Shown here piece after piece: positions 35,561-44,648 of a stretch of DNA of 64,000 nt. Position 1 is the first letter of the stretch. Each line of letters starts with the position of its first letter. The stretch comes from Oricola nitratireducens (lineage in GTDB: Bacteria > Pseudomonadota > Alphaproteobacteria > Rhizobiales > Rhizobiaceae). Made by a program: the position numbers and the translations under genes. The notes beneath the pieces are model-generated. The model was not told where the DNA came from, ran no database searches, and worked only from the letters and a program-made list of their open reading frames with translations. The stretch is taken from the NCBI RefSeq assembly GCF_014904745.1, contig NZ_JACZCS010000037.1, forward strand, positions 1 through 64,000. The letters run 5' to 3'.

Positions 35561-37008
35561 GTCAGCCGGTCTCCGATCAGGAACTGCAGCGCCTTGTCGA
35601 GCCGGATATGCGGCAGCGACAGCGTCAGTCCCTCGGCGCTGCGTTCGAGTTTCGGCGGGCGGAAGCGCACGAAGCGATGCGCGCCGGCGACTGCGCCATC
35701 TTCAAAGATCGAATCCGGATTGTCCGGCAAGTCACCGGGAAATATGGCAGTTTCGGTTTTTCCGTCGAAGGACTCTCCGTCGATCGTCTCGCCTTTGATC
35801 GGTGTGCCGACGATGACGGGAAGTCGTTCCTTGCCTTCCTGGACGGTCGCCTCGCGCGTGGCGCGTACGGCGGCCAGCGCAAGCGTTTCCGCCCGGGCGC
35901 CGCTGAGCCCGGCCCTTGAAATGGAGCGCTGCACGAGGCGGCGCACGATTGCCTCCATCTTCGGGTGATCCTCGTGGTGAAGGTGATCCGCCTTGGTGGC
36001 GGCGACGAGCACGCGGTCGATGGTGCGTTTCCACAATCCGGTCAGGACGTTGCCGCCGCCGGGGCGAAAGCACGACATGATGTCGCCGAGCGCGCGCTCC
36101 AGGTCACGCACCGCCTCCGGGCCGGCATTCATGGCGTGCATGGCATCGATCAGCACGATCTGGCGGTCGAGCCGGGTGATATGCTGGCGGAAGAACGGCT
36201 TTACGACGAGCGCCTTGTAGGATTCGAAGCGGCGTTCCATCATTGCCTGGAGCGAGCCCGATCCTGGTTTTTCGACACGTTTCGGCAGTGGCGCGAAGGT
36301 AAGCGCGGGCGAGCCGTCGAGTTCGCCCGGCATCAGGAAACGGCCGGGCGGCAGCGTCGACAGGGCCAGGCCGTCTGTGCGGCAGGATTGCAGATAGTCC
36401 TTGTAGGCGTTCGCCAGCTTTTCGGCGAGGACTTCGTCGGCGTCGGAATCCGGGTCGGCGGTGCCGGCAAGAGCGTGATAGTCCGCGGCGAGTTCGGCGC
36501 GGCTGCCTGCGCCCGCGAGTTCCAGGGCCTCCTCGGAGAATTCCTCGTAGGTCTTGCCGAGAAGGGGCAGGTCAAGCAGCCATTCGCCGGGATAATCGAC
36601 GATATCGATGTGCAGGCGCCCGCCGGATACCAGCCGGTTCCAGCCGCTCGCCGATTCGTACTCCACGGTCAGGCGCAATTCGGAAATGGCGCGCGTCGAG
36701 TCCGGCCAGATCCGGTTTTCGACGAGGTCGCGGACATGGTTCTCATAGGCGAAGCGCGGGACGCCGTCGTCGGGTTGCGGTTCGAGAAATGCCCGGGAAA
36801 GACGGTTGGAATGGGCGAGATCGAACAGCGGCAGCCGGCCGCCGTGAATGAGATTGTGGACCAGCGCGGTGATGAAGACGGTCTTGCCGGCGCGCGAAAG
36901 GCCGGTGACGCCGATGCGGACATTCGGCGCGAACAGGCCCGTTGCCCTGTCGGCAATCGTGTCGATGGCGATGAGGGCCTCGTCGCCAAGCGATACCAGT
37001 CTGGTCAA
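35557..37008 (-). CDS. YcjX-like P-loop GTPase-type protein (DUF463)
   Basis: A 483-residue protein with a P-loop, GLSRAGKT, at residues 36-43, preceded by VRIGVTG. IDIVDYPGEWLLDLP is the family-specific Walker B/switch segment, and VLVAATKADHLHHEDHP contains a TKAD nucleotide-specificity motif as in GTPases. The YcjX family is conserved and belongs to stress-induced ycj operons; its cellular role is unsettled. It is translationally coupled to the downstream YcjF-like membrane protein, so a membrane-associated nucleotide-driven complex is likely. Confidence 0.92.
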   Translation of the reverse strand: MTRLVSLGDEALIAIDTIADRATGLFAPNVRIGVTGLSRAGKTVFITALVHNLIHGGRLPLFDLAHSNRLSRAFLEPQPDDGVPRFAYENHVRDLVENRIWPDSTRAISELRLTVEYESASGWNRLVSGGRLHIDIVDYPGEWLLDLPLLGKTYEEFSEEALELAGAGSRAELAADYHALAGTADPDSDADEVLAEKLANAYKDYLQSCRTDGLALSTLPPGRFLMPGELDGSPALTFAPLPKRVEKPGSGSLQAMMERRFESYKALVVKPFFRQHITRLDRQIVLIDAMHAMNAGPEAVRDLERALGDIMSCFRPGGGNVLTGLWKRTIDRVLVAATKADHLHHEDHPKMEAIVRRLVQRSISRAGLSGARAETLALAAVRATREATVQEGKERLPVIVGTPIKGETIDGESFDGKTETAIFPGDLPDNPDSIFEDGAVAGAHRFVRFRPPKLERSAEGLTLSLPHIRLDKALQFLIGDRLT

Positions 37009-37096
37009 TTGTCACTGTCCCCGCGCGCCGCGTTTCGTGCCAGCGATATAGGTATTCGGATGTCCGATTCAAAAAAGCGGTGTGCGCGGCGCGGGT

Positions 37097-37603
37097 TCAG
37101 GCATCGGCCGGCGTCAGATAGGCTTCGAGATATCCAGTGTCAGTCGTGAAGACCGAGGTCGGGCCGTCAAAGCGGATCACGACAAGCCCGGCGGTGCGAA
37201 ATCCCATCTGCAGGGCTTCGAGCGCATCCTCGTCTCCAGCCTTTGCCAGGGCCAGCGCGGCGTCCTCCAGCATCGGATTGTGGCCGACCAGCATGACATC
37301 GCCGTCGAATCCGGTCGCGGCGGCGATTTCGAGATAGCCGGGCGCGTCGGTTGCGTAGAGATTTTGTTCGTAGCTGGTGACATCGTCGAGATTCAGCGAC
37401 TTGTTCAGCGCCTCGAGCGTTTCGACGGCCCGGATCGCGGTAGAGCAGATCACCTTGTCGGGGACGAGCTTCCGCTTGCGCATCAGCTTGCCCATTGCTT
37501 CGGCTTCCTCGACGCCACGCTCGTCGAGCTCGCGGTCAAAATCACGCATTCCGGGCTGCGCCCATGCGGCTTTGCCGTGACGGAACAGGAAAAGGCGGCT
37601 CAA
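37097..37603 (-). CDS. SixA-like histidine phosphatase
   Basis: A 168-residue member of the histidine phosphatase superfamily. RHGKA at residues 8-12 carries the phosphorylated nucleophile His (H9), LVGHNPML the second active-site His, and CSTAIRAVETLEAL the Arg that holds the phosphate. SixA dephosphorylates Hpt domains in E. coli; the many rhizobial relatives are mostly untested. An Hpt protein is encoded 5.5 kb away, but no direct link follows from sequence. It lies 88 bp upstream of the ycjX gene on the same strand and may share a transcript with it. Confidence 0.9.
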   Translation of the reverse strand: MSRLFLFRHGKAAWAQPGMRDFDRELDERGVEEAEAMGKLMRKRKLVPDKVICSTAIRAVETLEALNKSLNLDDVTSYEQNLYATDAPGYLEIAAATGFDGDVMLVGHNPMLEDAALALAKAGDEDALEALQMGFRTAGLVVIRFDGPTSVFTTDTGYLEAYLTPADA

Positions 37604-37925
37604 TCGGAAACTCCCCCGCTGCGCAAGTCATCATGCGATTAACCCGATGCGCGCGGTATCGCAAATGATACGTTTGTGGAAGAACGGCTGCAATTCGCGC
37701 TTGGGCTCGAAAAGGCCGTGCGAAACGCGCTTTCGGACCGCGAATCTGGCGGATTTTGCACCTTTCCGGAAGGTTTTGCCGCGGTTTTCTTGCTTGCGGT
37801 AGCGTCGCATTTATTGTCGGCATCAAGGGTTTGATCACTTCATTGCGAATTCCCACAAACGGAACTTGCCGCTAGGGCGCGAGGCGATTATAGAGCGGCC
37901 AAAGGCACTATGCTGGAGTGAATCA
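37604..37925. other. 322-bp divergent intergenic region upstream of dksA
   Basis: No gene is apparent; short frames on both strands lack ribosome-binding sites. It must hold promoters for the SixA-like gene and for dksA. I see no strong hairpin or protein-binding palindrome. Confidence 0.55.
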
Positions 37926-38345
37926 GTGGCATCACACGACGTTCCTACTGACTATGTACCGGCCGAAGACGAGCCCTTCATGAACGAACGGCAGCGCGCT
38001 TACTTCCGTAAAAAGCTACTCGCGTGGAAAAACGACATCCTGCGCGAAGCGCGTGAAACCCTCGATCACATGCAGTCCGACAGCTCCAATCATCCCGATC
38101 TTGCCGATCGCGCGTCGTCGGAAACCGACCGGGCCATCGAGCTCCGGGCCCGCGACCGCCAGCGCAAGCTGATCAACAAGATCGATCTGGCGTTGCAACG
38201 CATCGACGAGGGCACGTATGGCTATTGCGAGGAGACGGGCGAACCGATCGGCGTGAAGCGGCTCGATGCGCGCCCGATCGCGACGCTGTCGCTCGAAGCG
38301 CAGGAGCGGCACGAGCGCCGCGAGAAAGTCTATCGCGACGACTGA
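37926..38345 (+). CDS. dksA: RNA polymerase-binding transcription factor DksA
   Basis: A 139-residue secondary-channel factor that works with ppGpp in growth control. I start at GTG 37926, eight bases after GGAG; the ATG at 37866 lacks a site. The coiled-coil tip keeps the functional Asp and Ala residues (DLADRA, equivalent to D71, D74 and A76 of E. coli). In the zinc-finger region only one of four cysteines remains (YGYCEETGEPIG, then IATLSLEAQERHE), as in other alphaproteobacterial DksA proteins that do without a classic zinc site. A strong terminator follows. Confidence 0.94.
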   Translation: MASHDVPTDYVPAEDEPFMNERQRAYFRKKLLAWKNDILREARETLDHMQSDSSNHPDLADRASSETDRAIELRARDRQRKLINKIDLALQRIDEGTYGYCEETGEPIGVKRLDARPIATLSLEAQERHERREKVYRDD

Positions 38346-38352
38346 TCAACGA

Positions 38353-38380
38353 AAACGGCCCGCCTGAGAGCGGGCCGTTT
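38353..38380. terminator. Terminator between convergent dksA and fliO
   Basis: A perfect 11-bp stem (AAACGGCCCGC at 38353-38363, complement at 38370-38380) with 6-nt loop; the arms themselves end in T-runs on both strands, so it can serve both genes. Confidence 0.8.
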
Positions 38381-38399
38381 CATTTCCGGCGATCACGGA

Positions 38400-39422
38400 T
38401 CATTTCCTGCTGGTGAGTTCGGCCAGCAGCTTCTGCATTTCGTCTTCGAGCGAAGCATCCGCGGCCGGTTTTTCCGAAACCGCGGTGTCGACACGCGGTT
38501 CTGTCCGCGCTTCGTCACTGTGCGACGGCATGCGCTGATCTTCTTCCGCGACAAGTTCCGCCTCGGCTTCGTATACCGGATTTTGAAACGCCGGATGGGT
38601 TGCGAAGGGTACGGCCCTTTCCGGAACCGGAGGCTCGTATTCCGGTTCGTGCGCTGTCTCGGCGCGGGGCTGTACCGGCTCGACCGTTTCGGAGAACTCG
38701 ACGGGCTCGGTCGGCCTGGCGACTTCGGTCTCGACGGTCTCTTCCCTAGTTTCCTTGCGGCGCAGCATGGAAAACGCACCTGCCACGCGTGCCGGTTCGG
38801 CAGCCGGCCGCGTCACCGGAGCGGATGGCTGTTCGGGCGCGGTTGTGTCGTGCTGGGCATAGTCTCCGGGCAATTCGCTCGCCGCGGGTTCGGGCCGGCG
38901 CACGGGCGCTGCGCGCGGCGGCGCCGATTCCGGTGCCGGCTCGGGCATGACGGCCTCGGGGGCCGGCGGTGTAGGTACGGGCGGCGGAACGACGGCGGCT
39001 TTCTCGCGCAGGCGCAGCTCTCTTGCGGGCGCCGGTGCCGGAGCTTCTTGCTGCGCGACCGGCATTTCGGGCGCGGGGGCGGATACTTCTTTTTCAGCCG
39101 GAGCCGAAATTGCCGGAGCCGGCGCTTCCTTGCCGATGTCGCGTTCGATCACGAAGTCATTGTGTCCGCCGATCATGACGAGATGTTCGACATCGTCGCG
39201 GCGTACGAGAACGATCCGCCTGTGGCTGTCGATCGCCGTGGCGTCGACGACGGCGAGGCGGGGCTGGCGACTGCGGCTCCCATGGATGAATACGCCGCCG
39301 GAAACGCGCCGTGTCCAGAACCATAATACCCAGGCAAGAAGGATAACGACGATCGTTCCGATACCGTAGGTCACGTATGTCGCATTTTGTGCGCCGAGGG
39401 CTTCGGTCAACCAGGCATACAT
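38400..39422 (-). CDS. fliO: FliO-like flagellar biosynthesis protein with long Pro/Ala-rich tail
   Basis: A 340-residue protein. A single N-terminal helix (about 17-37) is followed by a small FliO-type domain (about 40-98): RRVSGGVF, RQPRLAVVDATAIDSHRRIVLVRRDDVEHLVMIGG. This part matches FliO, which helps assemble the FliPQR export gate. The remaining 240 residues are low complexity, rich in Pro, Ala and Glu, ending with a short helix (EDEMQKLLAELTSRK). No other flagellar genes adjoin it; fliO away from the flagellar cluster and next to cckA is known in rhizobia. Role in flagella is therefore likely but not proven. Confidence 0.8.
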   Translation of the reverse strand: MYAWLTEALGAQNATYVTYGIGTIVVILLAWVLWFWTRRVSGGVFIHGSRSRQPRLAVVDATAIDSHRRIVLVRRDDVEHLVMIGGHNDFVIERDIGKEAPAPAISAPAEKEVSAPAPEMPVAQQEAPAPAPARELRLREKAAVVPPPVPTPPAPEAVMPEPAPESAPPRAAPVRRPEPAASELPGDYAQHDTTAPEQPSAPVTRPAAEPARVAGAFSMLRRKETREETVETEVARPTEPVEFSETVEPVQPRAETAHEPEYEPPVPERAVPFATHPAFQNPVYEAEAELVAEEDQRMPSHSDEARTEPRVDTAVSEKPAADASLEDEMQKLLAELTSRK

Positions 39423-39604
39423 TCAAAGCTACTCCATGATGCGGCGTTTTCGCCAAGCCTAACACGCGAAGGTGTTAGCAACGACAGGTCGGAATGACAA
39501 ATTTCCCCGGCAGGGCTTTCGCCCCGTACAGGTTTGTGATTCAAACCAGAAAGAAGCCGCATTGCGGCGATTTGAGGGGAATGGCGTAAGCCGGGAAAAC
39601 TGCA

Positions 39605-42163
39605 ATGGCGGGTGAGTACAGGGCGCTTGGTCACAACAACAACCCTCCGAGCGCGGCGGTCCGGTTGCTTATCCTCGGTGTTGCGTCGCTCGGTGCGGCG
39701 GCTTTCCTGTTCTTCTACCGCGAGAACCTGAACGACACCTTCCTTCTGGTGATGCTCGGCCTGCTTGCGATGGTCGGCGTATTCTATCTGTTCGCCTCTG
39801 CGATCGGTTTCGTCGAATTCGCCCAGGGCGGGCGGGCCGAGGATATCGGGCGCAGCTTTGCCGATGCGATGGCGGACGGGATCTGCATTCTCGATGCGAA
39901 GGGCAGCATCGTCTATTCCAACAAGGCCTATAGCGAGATGACGGGTGCGGCCGCGGCAGAGGACCTGCAGGCGCCGGAGGCCGTCCTGTCGCGCCACGAC
40001 GATGCCGCGAACGCCGTCTACCGGCTTGCCAACAACGTTATCAGGGGTCTCGAGGCGGACGAGGAATTCCGGCTGCAAAACGGCCTCAAGCGCGATGACA
40101 CCGGTCCGCGCTGGTACCGGGCGTCCACCCGGCTCCTGAAAATGCCGGGCAAGGGCGGGCCGCTCAGGGTCTGGCGGCTTGCCGACATCACCGCGGAGCG
40201 CGACGACCAGGAGCAGACCTTTCTCGAATTGCAGAAGGCGATCGATTATCTCGACCAGGCGCCGGTCGGTTTCTATTCGGCCGATAGCGACGGGCGAATC
40301 CAGTATATCAATGCGACCCTGGCCGGCTGGCTCGGCATCGACCTGACCACGTTCCTGCCCGGATCCATCCCGGTGACCGACATCGTTGCGGGCGACGGCA
40401 TGGCGATGATCAACGCCGTCAGGGCGGAAGCGGGAATGGCGCGCACCGCGACCATCGATCTCGAACTGGCCAGGGCCGACGGCGTCAGCCTGCCGGTGCA
40501 ACTGATCCACCGTGTCCAGGCAGACCGCGACGGGCTTATGGGGGCGACGCGCACGATTGTCCTGAACCGCTCGGAGGTGGGCGAATCGGCGGACGACCTG
40601 CGCCGTTCCGAAGTCCGTTTCACGCGGTTCTTCAATTCCACGCCGATGGCGATCGCGGCGCTCGACAAGGACGGGCGGGTGCTGCGTACCAATGCGCCGT
40701 TCCTCAACCTGTTCGGTGGGGTCACCGATCCGGATGCACTGGAAGGCCATATCAAATTCGAGGCGCTGATGCAGGGCGACGCCGTCGAACGATTCCAGAA
40801 GGCCTTTGCGGCGGCGCGCGCCAACCAGGCCAAGATCGAGCCGTTCGACACCGTCCTGAAATCCGGCACGGACGAGCGGCACCTGCGCGTCTTCGTCAAC
40901 GCGGTTGCCGGCCATGGCGGCAGCGCGGAAGGTACCGCCTCGGAGGAGGCGGCGATCGTCTATGCCATGGACACGACCGAGCAAAAGGCGCTGGAAGCCC
41001 AGATGGCGCAGAGCCAGAAGATGCAGGCGGTCGGACAACTTGCCGGCGGCATCGCGCACGACTTCAACAATGTGCTGACGGCGATCATCATGGCCTCCGA
41101 CCTGCTGCTGACCAGCCACAGGCCGTCGGATCCGTCCTTCCCGGACATCATGAACATCAAGCAGAACGCCAACCGGGCGGCTTCGCTGGTACGCCAGTTG
41201 CTGGCCTTCTCGCGCCGCCAGACGCTTCGACCCGAAGTGCTGGCGCTGACCGACGTGCTCGCGGACCTGCGCATGTTGCTGTCGCGGCTTGTCGGCAATT
41301 CGATCCATCTGCAGGTTGAACACGGGCGCGACCTTTGGCCGGTCAAAGCCGATCTGGGGCAGTTCGAACAGGTGATCGTCAACCTCGCCGTCAATGCGCG
41401 CGACGCGATGCCGGACGGCGGCGACCTGACGATTCGTACGCGCAACGTCTCGACCGAGGAATGCAGCGAACTCGGCTATCGCGGTTTCTCGCCCGGCGAC
41501 TACGTGATGATCGAAGTCGAGGATACCGGCACCGGTATCGCGCCGGACGTCCTGGAAAAGATCTTCGAGCCGTTCTTCACCACCAAGGAAGTGGGCAAGG
41601 GTACGGGGCTCGGGCTTTCGATGGTCTATGGCATCGTCAAGCAGACCGGCGGCTTCATCTACGCCGACTCGAATCTCGGCCGGGGAACCGTCTTCCGGAT
41701 CTTTCTGCCGCGGCACATTGCGGCCGAGACCGACGCGCCGGCGGAAAAGCCGCTCGAGCCGGAATCGGAAAAGAAACGTGATCTTTCGGGAACGGCGACC
41801 GTGCTGCTCGTCGAGGACGAGGATGCGGTGCGCATGGGCGGCGTGCGGGCTCTGACGTCGCGCGGCTATACCGTGCACGAAGCATCAAGCGGCGTCGAAG
41901 CGCTTGAAATCATGGAGGAATTGGGCGGGAAGGTCGATATCGTGGTATCAGACGTCGTGATGCCGGAGATGGACGGGCCGACGCTGTTGACGGAACTGCG
42001 CAAGACCCATCCCGACATCAAGTTCATCTTCGTGTCGGGCTACGCCGAGGACGCGTTCTCCAAGAACCTTCCCGAGGACGCCAAGTTCGGGTTCCTGCCC
42101 AAGCCGTTCTCGCTCAAGCAGCTGGCGACGACCGTCAAGGAAATGCTCGAAGACGGCGCCTGA
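39605..42163 (+). CDS. cckA: Cell-cycle hybrid histidine kinase CckA
   Basis: An 852-residue membrane hybrid kinase that heads the CckA-ChpT-CtrA phosphorelay. Two N-terminal helices (about 19-38 and 45-66) lead to PAS domains (about 85-200, 215-325 and 340-450). The kinase core has the H-box [13 protein letters not shown] with H485, N-box [12 protein letters not shown], and G-boxes DTGTGI and GTGLGLS. The receiver domain at the C-terminus has LVEDED and phospho-Asp D783 in [10 protein letters not shown]. Domain order and the HDFNN H-box are those of CckA. It is divergent from fliO with 182 bp between starts, which should contain its promoter. Confidence 0.94.
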   Translation: MAGEYRALGHNNNPPSAAVRLLILGVASLGAAAFLFFYRENLNDTFLLVMLGLLAMVGVFYLFASAIGFVEFAQGGRAEDIGRSFADAMADGICILDAKGSIVYSNKAYSEMTGAAAAEDLQAPEAVLSRHDDAANAVYRLANNVIRGLEADEEFRLQNGLKRDDTGPRWYRASTRLLKMPGKGGPLRVWRLADITAERDDQEQTFLELQKAIDYLDQAPVGFYSADSDGRIQYINATLAGWLGIDLTTFLPGSIPVTDIVAGDGMAMINAVRAEAGMARTATIDLELARADGVSLPVQLIHRVQADRDGLMGATRTIVLNRSEVGESADDLRRSEVRFTRFFNSTPMAIAALDKDGRVLRTNAPFLNLFGGVTDPDALEGHIKFEALMQGDAVERFQKAFAAARANQAKIEPFDTVLKSGTDERHLRVFVNAVAGHGGSAEGTASEEAAIVYAMDTTEQKALEAQMAQSQKMQAVGQLAGGIAHDFNNVLTAIIMASDLLLTSHRPSDPSFPDIMNIKQNANRAASLVRQLLAFSRRQTLRPEVLALTDVLADLRMLLSRLVGNSIHLQVEHGRDLWPVKADLGQFEQVIVNLAVNARDAMPDGGDLTIRTRNVSTEECSELGYRGFSPGDYVMIEVEDTGTGIAPDVLEKIFEPFFTTKEVGKGTGLGLSMVYGIVKQTGGFIYADSNLGRGTVFRIFLPRHIAAETDAPAEKPLEPESEKKRDLSGTATVLLVEDEDAVRMGGVRALTSRGYTVHEASSGVEALEIMEELGGKVDIVVSDVVMPEMDGPTLLTELRKTHPDIKFIFVSGYAEDAFSKNLPEDAKFGFLPKPFSLKQLATTVKEMLEDGA

Positions 42164-42194
42164 CGGGCGCTGAGCAGAAGTGTTGCCGGGAAAG

Positions 42195-42380
42195 TCAGGC
42201 GGCTTCGCGGTGAAATTCCATCAGGTTTCCGGGCTGACGCGCCGCGATCAGCGTGCGCAGTTCGGTTGCGCGCCGTTCCATGCCGTTGGCTTCGGAGATG
42301 CGGCCGGCCCTGCGAAGCAGGCCTGCCTGTTGGTGGATCGCGAATGCGATGTTCTCGAGTTTCTGCGGTTCGACCATCAT
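42195..42380 (-). CDS. Small helical protein, paralogue of the gene at 42496-42681
   Basis: A 61-residue protein started at ATG 42380 (MMVEPQKLENIAF), preceded by a purine-rich AAGAAGAAAACGCC. Residues 8-41 form a likely helical hairpin: QQAGLLRRAGRISEANGMER. This region aligns without gaps with the neighbour (QAxLLxxxGxxSEAxGMxRRAxEL), 19 identities in the first 41 residues, and both proteins are 61 residues long. The C-terminal 20 residues differ. It is convergent with cckA, 31 bp from its stop. I know no function; small soluble adaptor or regulator is possible. Confidence 0.72.
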   Translation of the reverse strand: MMVEPQKLENIAFAIHQQAGLLRRAGRISEANGMERRATELRTLIAARQPGNLMEFHREAA

Positions 42381-42495
42381 GGCGTTTTCTTCTTTTTTGA
42401 CCCGATCCATTCCGGGCTGCCGTGACAGTAAGGCATGCGCTGCTTGCGCGAACCTTGTTGTTTTCCGCGGCGGAAGAACGCGATGGTCGCCGAAA

Positions 42496-42681
42496 TCAGC
42501 GGCGACGCGCCTTCACAGGTATCGGCTGAAGCCGCATGGACGCGTGGCCGACATGGTTGAGTTCGATGGCACGGCGTGCCATTCCGCGCGCTTCGGAAAA
42601 CAATCCCTGGGCCTTCAGAAGCTTGGCCTGCTTGATCATGATCCGGGCAAGATCGAGGAGGAGGTTGGGACGGGTGGACAT
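42496..42681 (-). CDS. Small helical protein, paralogue of the gene at 42195-42380
   Basis: A 61-residue protein started at ATG 42681 (MSTRPNLLLDLARIMIK) with an excellent ribosome-binding site, AAAGGAGAAACGCC. Its core KQAKLLKAQGLFSEARGMAR repeats the pattern of its neighbour. The C-terminus is basic (PVKARRR). The ribosome-binding region is also similar to that of the other copy, so the duplication probably included the leader. Function unknown. Confidence 0.75.
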   Translation of the reverse strand: MSTRPNLLLDLARIMIKQAKLLKAQGLFSEARGMARRAIELNHVGHASMRLQPIPVKARRR

Positions 42682-42918
42682 GGCGTTTCTCCTTTGCCTG
42701 TCGTCCTGATGCATGTGGCACCTCGGTGCGGGCATCCAATGCGCGTGCCGGTTGACGCAGTGTCAACGCTCCATCTTTGGAACGGTTCCTGCAAGCAACG
42801 CTTTTTCACGTCTGCGTTACGATGCAGCGTCTCACCGACCCTGTTTACGTCGCTTTAAATTATCCGGATCAGCCCGAGCGGTCACGTTAATCTTTCGTAA
42901 GCCGCGTCCGCGCAACGA

Positions 42919-42950
42919 AACGGGGCGCCCCGTCTCCGAGGCGCCCCGTT
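42919..42950 (-). terminator. Hairpin, likely terminator of the 46-residue gene
   Basis: A perfect 11-bp stem (AACGGGGCGCC at 42919-42929, complement at 42940-42950) with 10-nt loop; on the minus strand it is followed by TTCGTTG, a weak T-run. It lies 27 bp after the stop of the gene at 42978-43118. Confidence 0.6.
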
Positions 42951-42977
42951 CATGTCCGTTGTCGTGTCTCGCTGCGC

Positions 42978-43118
42978 TCAGGCGCGGCGGAACAGGCGTG
43001 CGGCAAAGCTCGCCTTGCGGCGGCGCGAGTGCGGCGCGGCAGCATGGCCGGCGTCTTCGCGGCGCGCGGCAGTATTCAGCATGCCCGTATAGGCAATGAA
43101 GATGCCACGATTGCTCAT
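42978..43118 (-). CDS. Small basic protein, 46 residues, unknown
   Basis: A short gene started at ATG 43118 (MSNRGIFIAYTGMLNTAARR), with GGGG eight bases upstream. The N-terminal 20 residues are mildly hydrophobic and the rest is basic (HSRRRKASFAARLFRRA). A hairpin terminator follows. No family recognised; coding status rests on the ribosome-binding site, the terminator and the clean frame. Confidence 0.5.
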   Translation of the reverse strand: MSNRGIFIAYTGMLNTAARREDAGHAAAPHSRRRKASFAARLFRRA

Positions 43119-43274
43119 CGTTGTTACCCCGTCATTTTTCTTTTTTGATGCGGCCCGGTACACCTTCCGGTGGTTGGCGACCAGAGCCGTCGGCGCATCC
43201 CTGCCATGCCGTGCGGGCATGTATCGTGTCGCTTCGGGACACACCTTGTCTTGAAAGCGACGCGTTTCGAATTG

Positions 43275-43694
43275 TCAGCCGACCGGAGCCGTGCAGTCGG
43301 GCGGGACGAGGCCGGAGCCTTGGCGGACGCCGTTCCAGGGATAGCGGTCGGGGCCGTTGGTGCCGGTCCAGAACCCGTCGAAACGGGCGCCGTCGCTCGA
43401 AAAGACGAAGGACGCGGATCCGGTGCCGTAAACGTCACTCCACGAGAAAACGAGACGGTCATCGTCCCCGCGCGCGGCCAAAGCGAGCTTTCCCGGCACC
43501 CATCGGCCAGGTGTTTCGATGAAGACGTAGTCGCCGGAAACCGTCTCTCCGGTCACCGTCAGGGTCGTCGCGATCGGCACCCATTCATCGGCGCTGACGG
43601 CGCAACCGACATATTTTCCCTCGAAACGGGAAAGCTCGCCGGCATGGGCGGGGCTGACCGAGGCCAGAGCCAGGCAAATGGTGAACCGGATCAT
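43275..43694 (-). CDS. Secreted protein of unknown function, beta-rich
   Basis: A 139-residue exported protein started at ATG 43694 (MIRFTICLALASVSPAHAG), an obvious signal peptide with cleavage after AHA. The mature domain (RFEGKYVGCAVSADEW, VTGETVSGDYVF, DDRLVFSWSDVYGTGSASF, GARFDGFWTGTNGPDRYPW) looks like a single beta barrel with two cysteines that may pair. The DGFWTG turn and overall length recall the secreted protein at 12573-12971, though similarity is low. No function known. Confidence 0.75.
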   Translation of the reverse strand: MIRFTICLALASVSPAHAGELSRFEGKYVGCAVSADEWVPIATTLTVTGETVSGDYVFIETPGRWVPGKLALAARGDDDRLVFSWSDVYGTGSASFVFSSDGARFDGFWTGTNGPDRYPWNGVRQGSGLVPPDCTAPVG

Positions 43695-43775
43695 GCGGCA
43701 AAACCTGCCACGTATTGCCCGGCTCGCAAAGATCATCCACGCCCGTCGTCAGCCGGGCGCGCGTACTCCCGCAAA

Positions 43776-43943
43776 TCAGAAGTTGCGGAACTTGCCGCGC
43801 TCGATTTCCTGTATACGGCGCTCGAGATCGTAGATCGAGGCCGAACCGTTCAGATATTCGGTTTCGATCTTTTGGCGCGACTGACCTTGCAGCGCATCAG
43901 CGATGCGTCCGAAGGTCCTGGAAAAGCGGTTCTTGCTCATCAT
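43776..43943 (-). CDS. DUF3563-like small protein
   Basis: A 55-residue protein read from the minus strand, beginning at the ATG pair 43943/43940 (MMSKNRFSRTFGRIAD) after AAAGGAG at ideal spacing. The C-terminal part, TEYLNGSASIYDLERRIQEI followed by ERGKF, matches the DUF3563-type pattern YLxxSxxIYDLExRxxELxRG of short bacterial proteins with unknown function. Coding status is well supported by the ribosome-binding site and by the conserved motif. Confidence 0.8.
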   Translation of the reverse strand: MMSKNRFSRTFGRIADALQGQSRQKIETEYLNGSASIYDLERRIQEIERGKFRNF

Positions 43944-44154
43944 TCTTCTCCTTTGTTTGCAGCCAATATGATGCTGCGCCGCAGCAATTTACAGGCATGC
44001 AAATGCACGGCAGCCATGCAGTTTGCGTATGGCGGCCCGAATTCTTCCCGCGATTGACGACAAGGTCGGCGGATATTTTCATGCTCGCGGTGGTGGCCGT
44101 CGTGTGGTTTTCGCTTTATTCCGTGAGGGTAGTTTGAAACCGGGGGCGGCGGGA

Positions 44155-44493
44155 ATGGCGAGTGGGCGAGGGCGTTTCGCGATATTGGCGATCATAGCCC
44201 TTGTCGTTTTCCCAGCTACCGGGGCAAGCGGTGGCGAACGGTCATGGTGGCTGAACGTCTTCTTTAACGTGAATGGCGAATGGCGCCCCGGTCACGAGAT
44301 CGATGGTTGGGCGGCGCGCAGATACGATACGCGCGAGGAATGCGCCCGGCGCAAGGCCTTTGCCGAGACCGAGTGCCGCAAGGCGCCGCTCGATTATCCC
44401 GCGGTATGGATTTGCTCGCCGGACGGGCCGTTGGAAGAACCGCCTCCACCTTTGCAGGGAACCTATTGCTGGGACGTCCCTTCCGATCGCTAG
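44155..44493 (+). CDS. Secreted cysteine-containing protein, unknown
   Basis: A 112-residue protein started at ATG 44155 (MASGRGRFAILAIIALVVF); the open frame reaches back to 44023, but a signal peptide begins here. Cleavage is likely near GASGGE. The mature part has WWLNVFFNVNGEWRPGHEIDGW and four cysteines (EECARR, ETECRK, WICSPDG, YCWDVP) that could form two disulfides. A Pro stretch (EEPPPPL) lies near the end. Function unknown; similar short exported proteins occur in related bacteria. Confidence 0.7.
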   Translation: MASGRGRFAILAIIALVVFPATGASGGERSWWLNVFFNVNGEWRPGHEIDGWAARRYDTREECARRKAFAETECRKAPLDYPAVWICSPDGPLEEPPPPLQGTYCWDVPSDR

Positions 44494-44648
44494 AGGGAAG
44501 CGGGCGCCTCGCCATTTGCCGACCGAACATCCTTGCGCCAAATCAGCATTGCCTGGGCGCGATCCTGCCCGGGGGGCAAATCATGAACGCGCACCGCTTC
44601 GCGTTCCCGGTATCCGCGTCGTGCTTCACGCGGCAAGAATTTACGCCG

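Noticed and set aside
42157-42201. 8-bp inverted repeat spanning the ends of cckA and the 61-residue gene as a terminator
   Set aside because: The arms (CGCCTGAC and GTCAGGCG) are short, 29 bp apart and lack a T-run.
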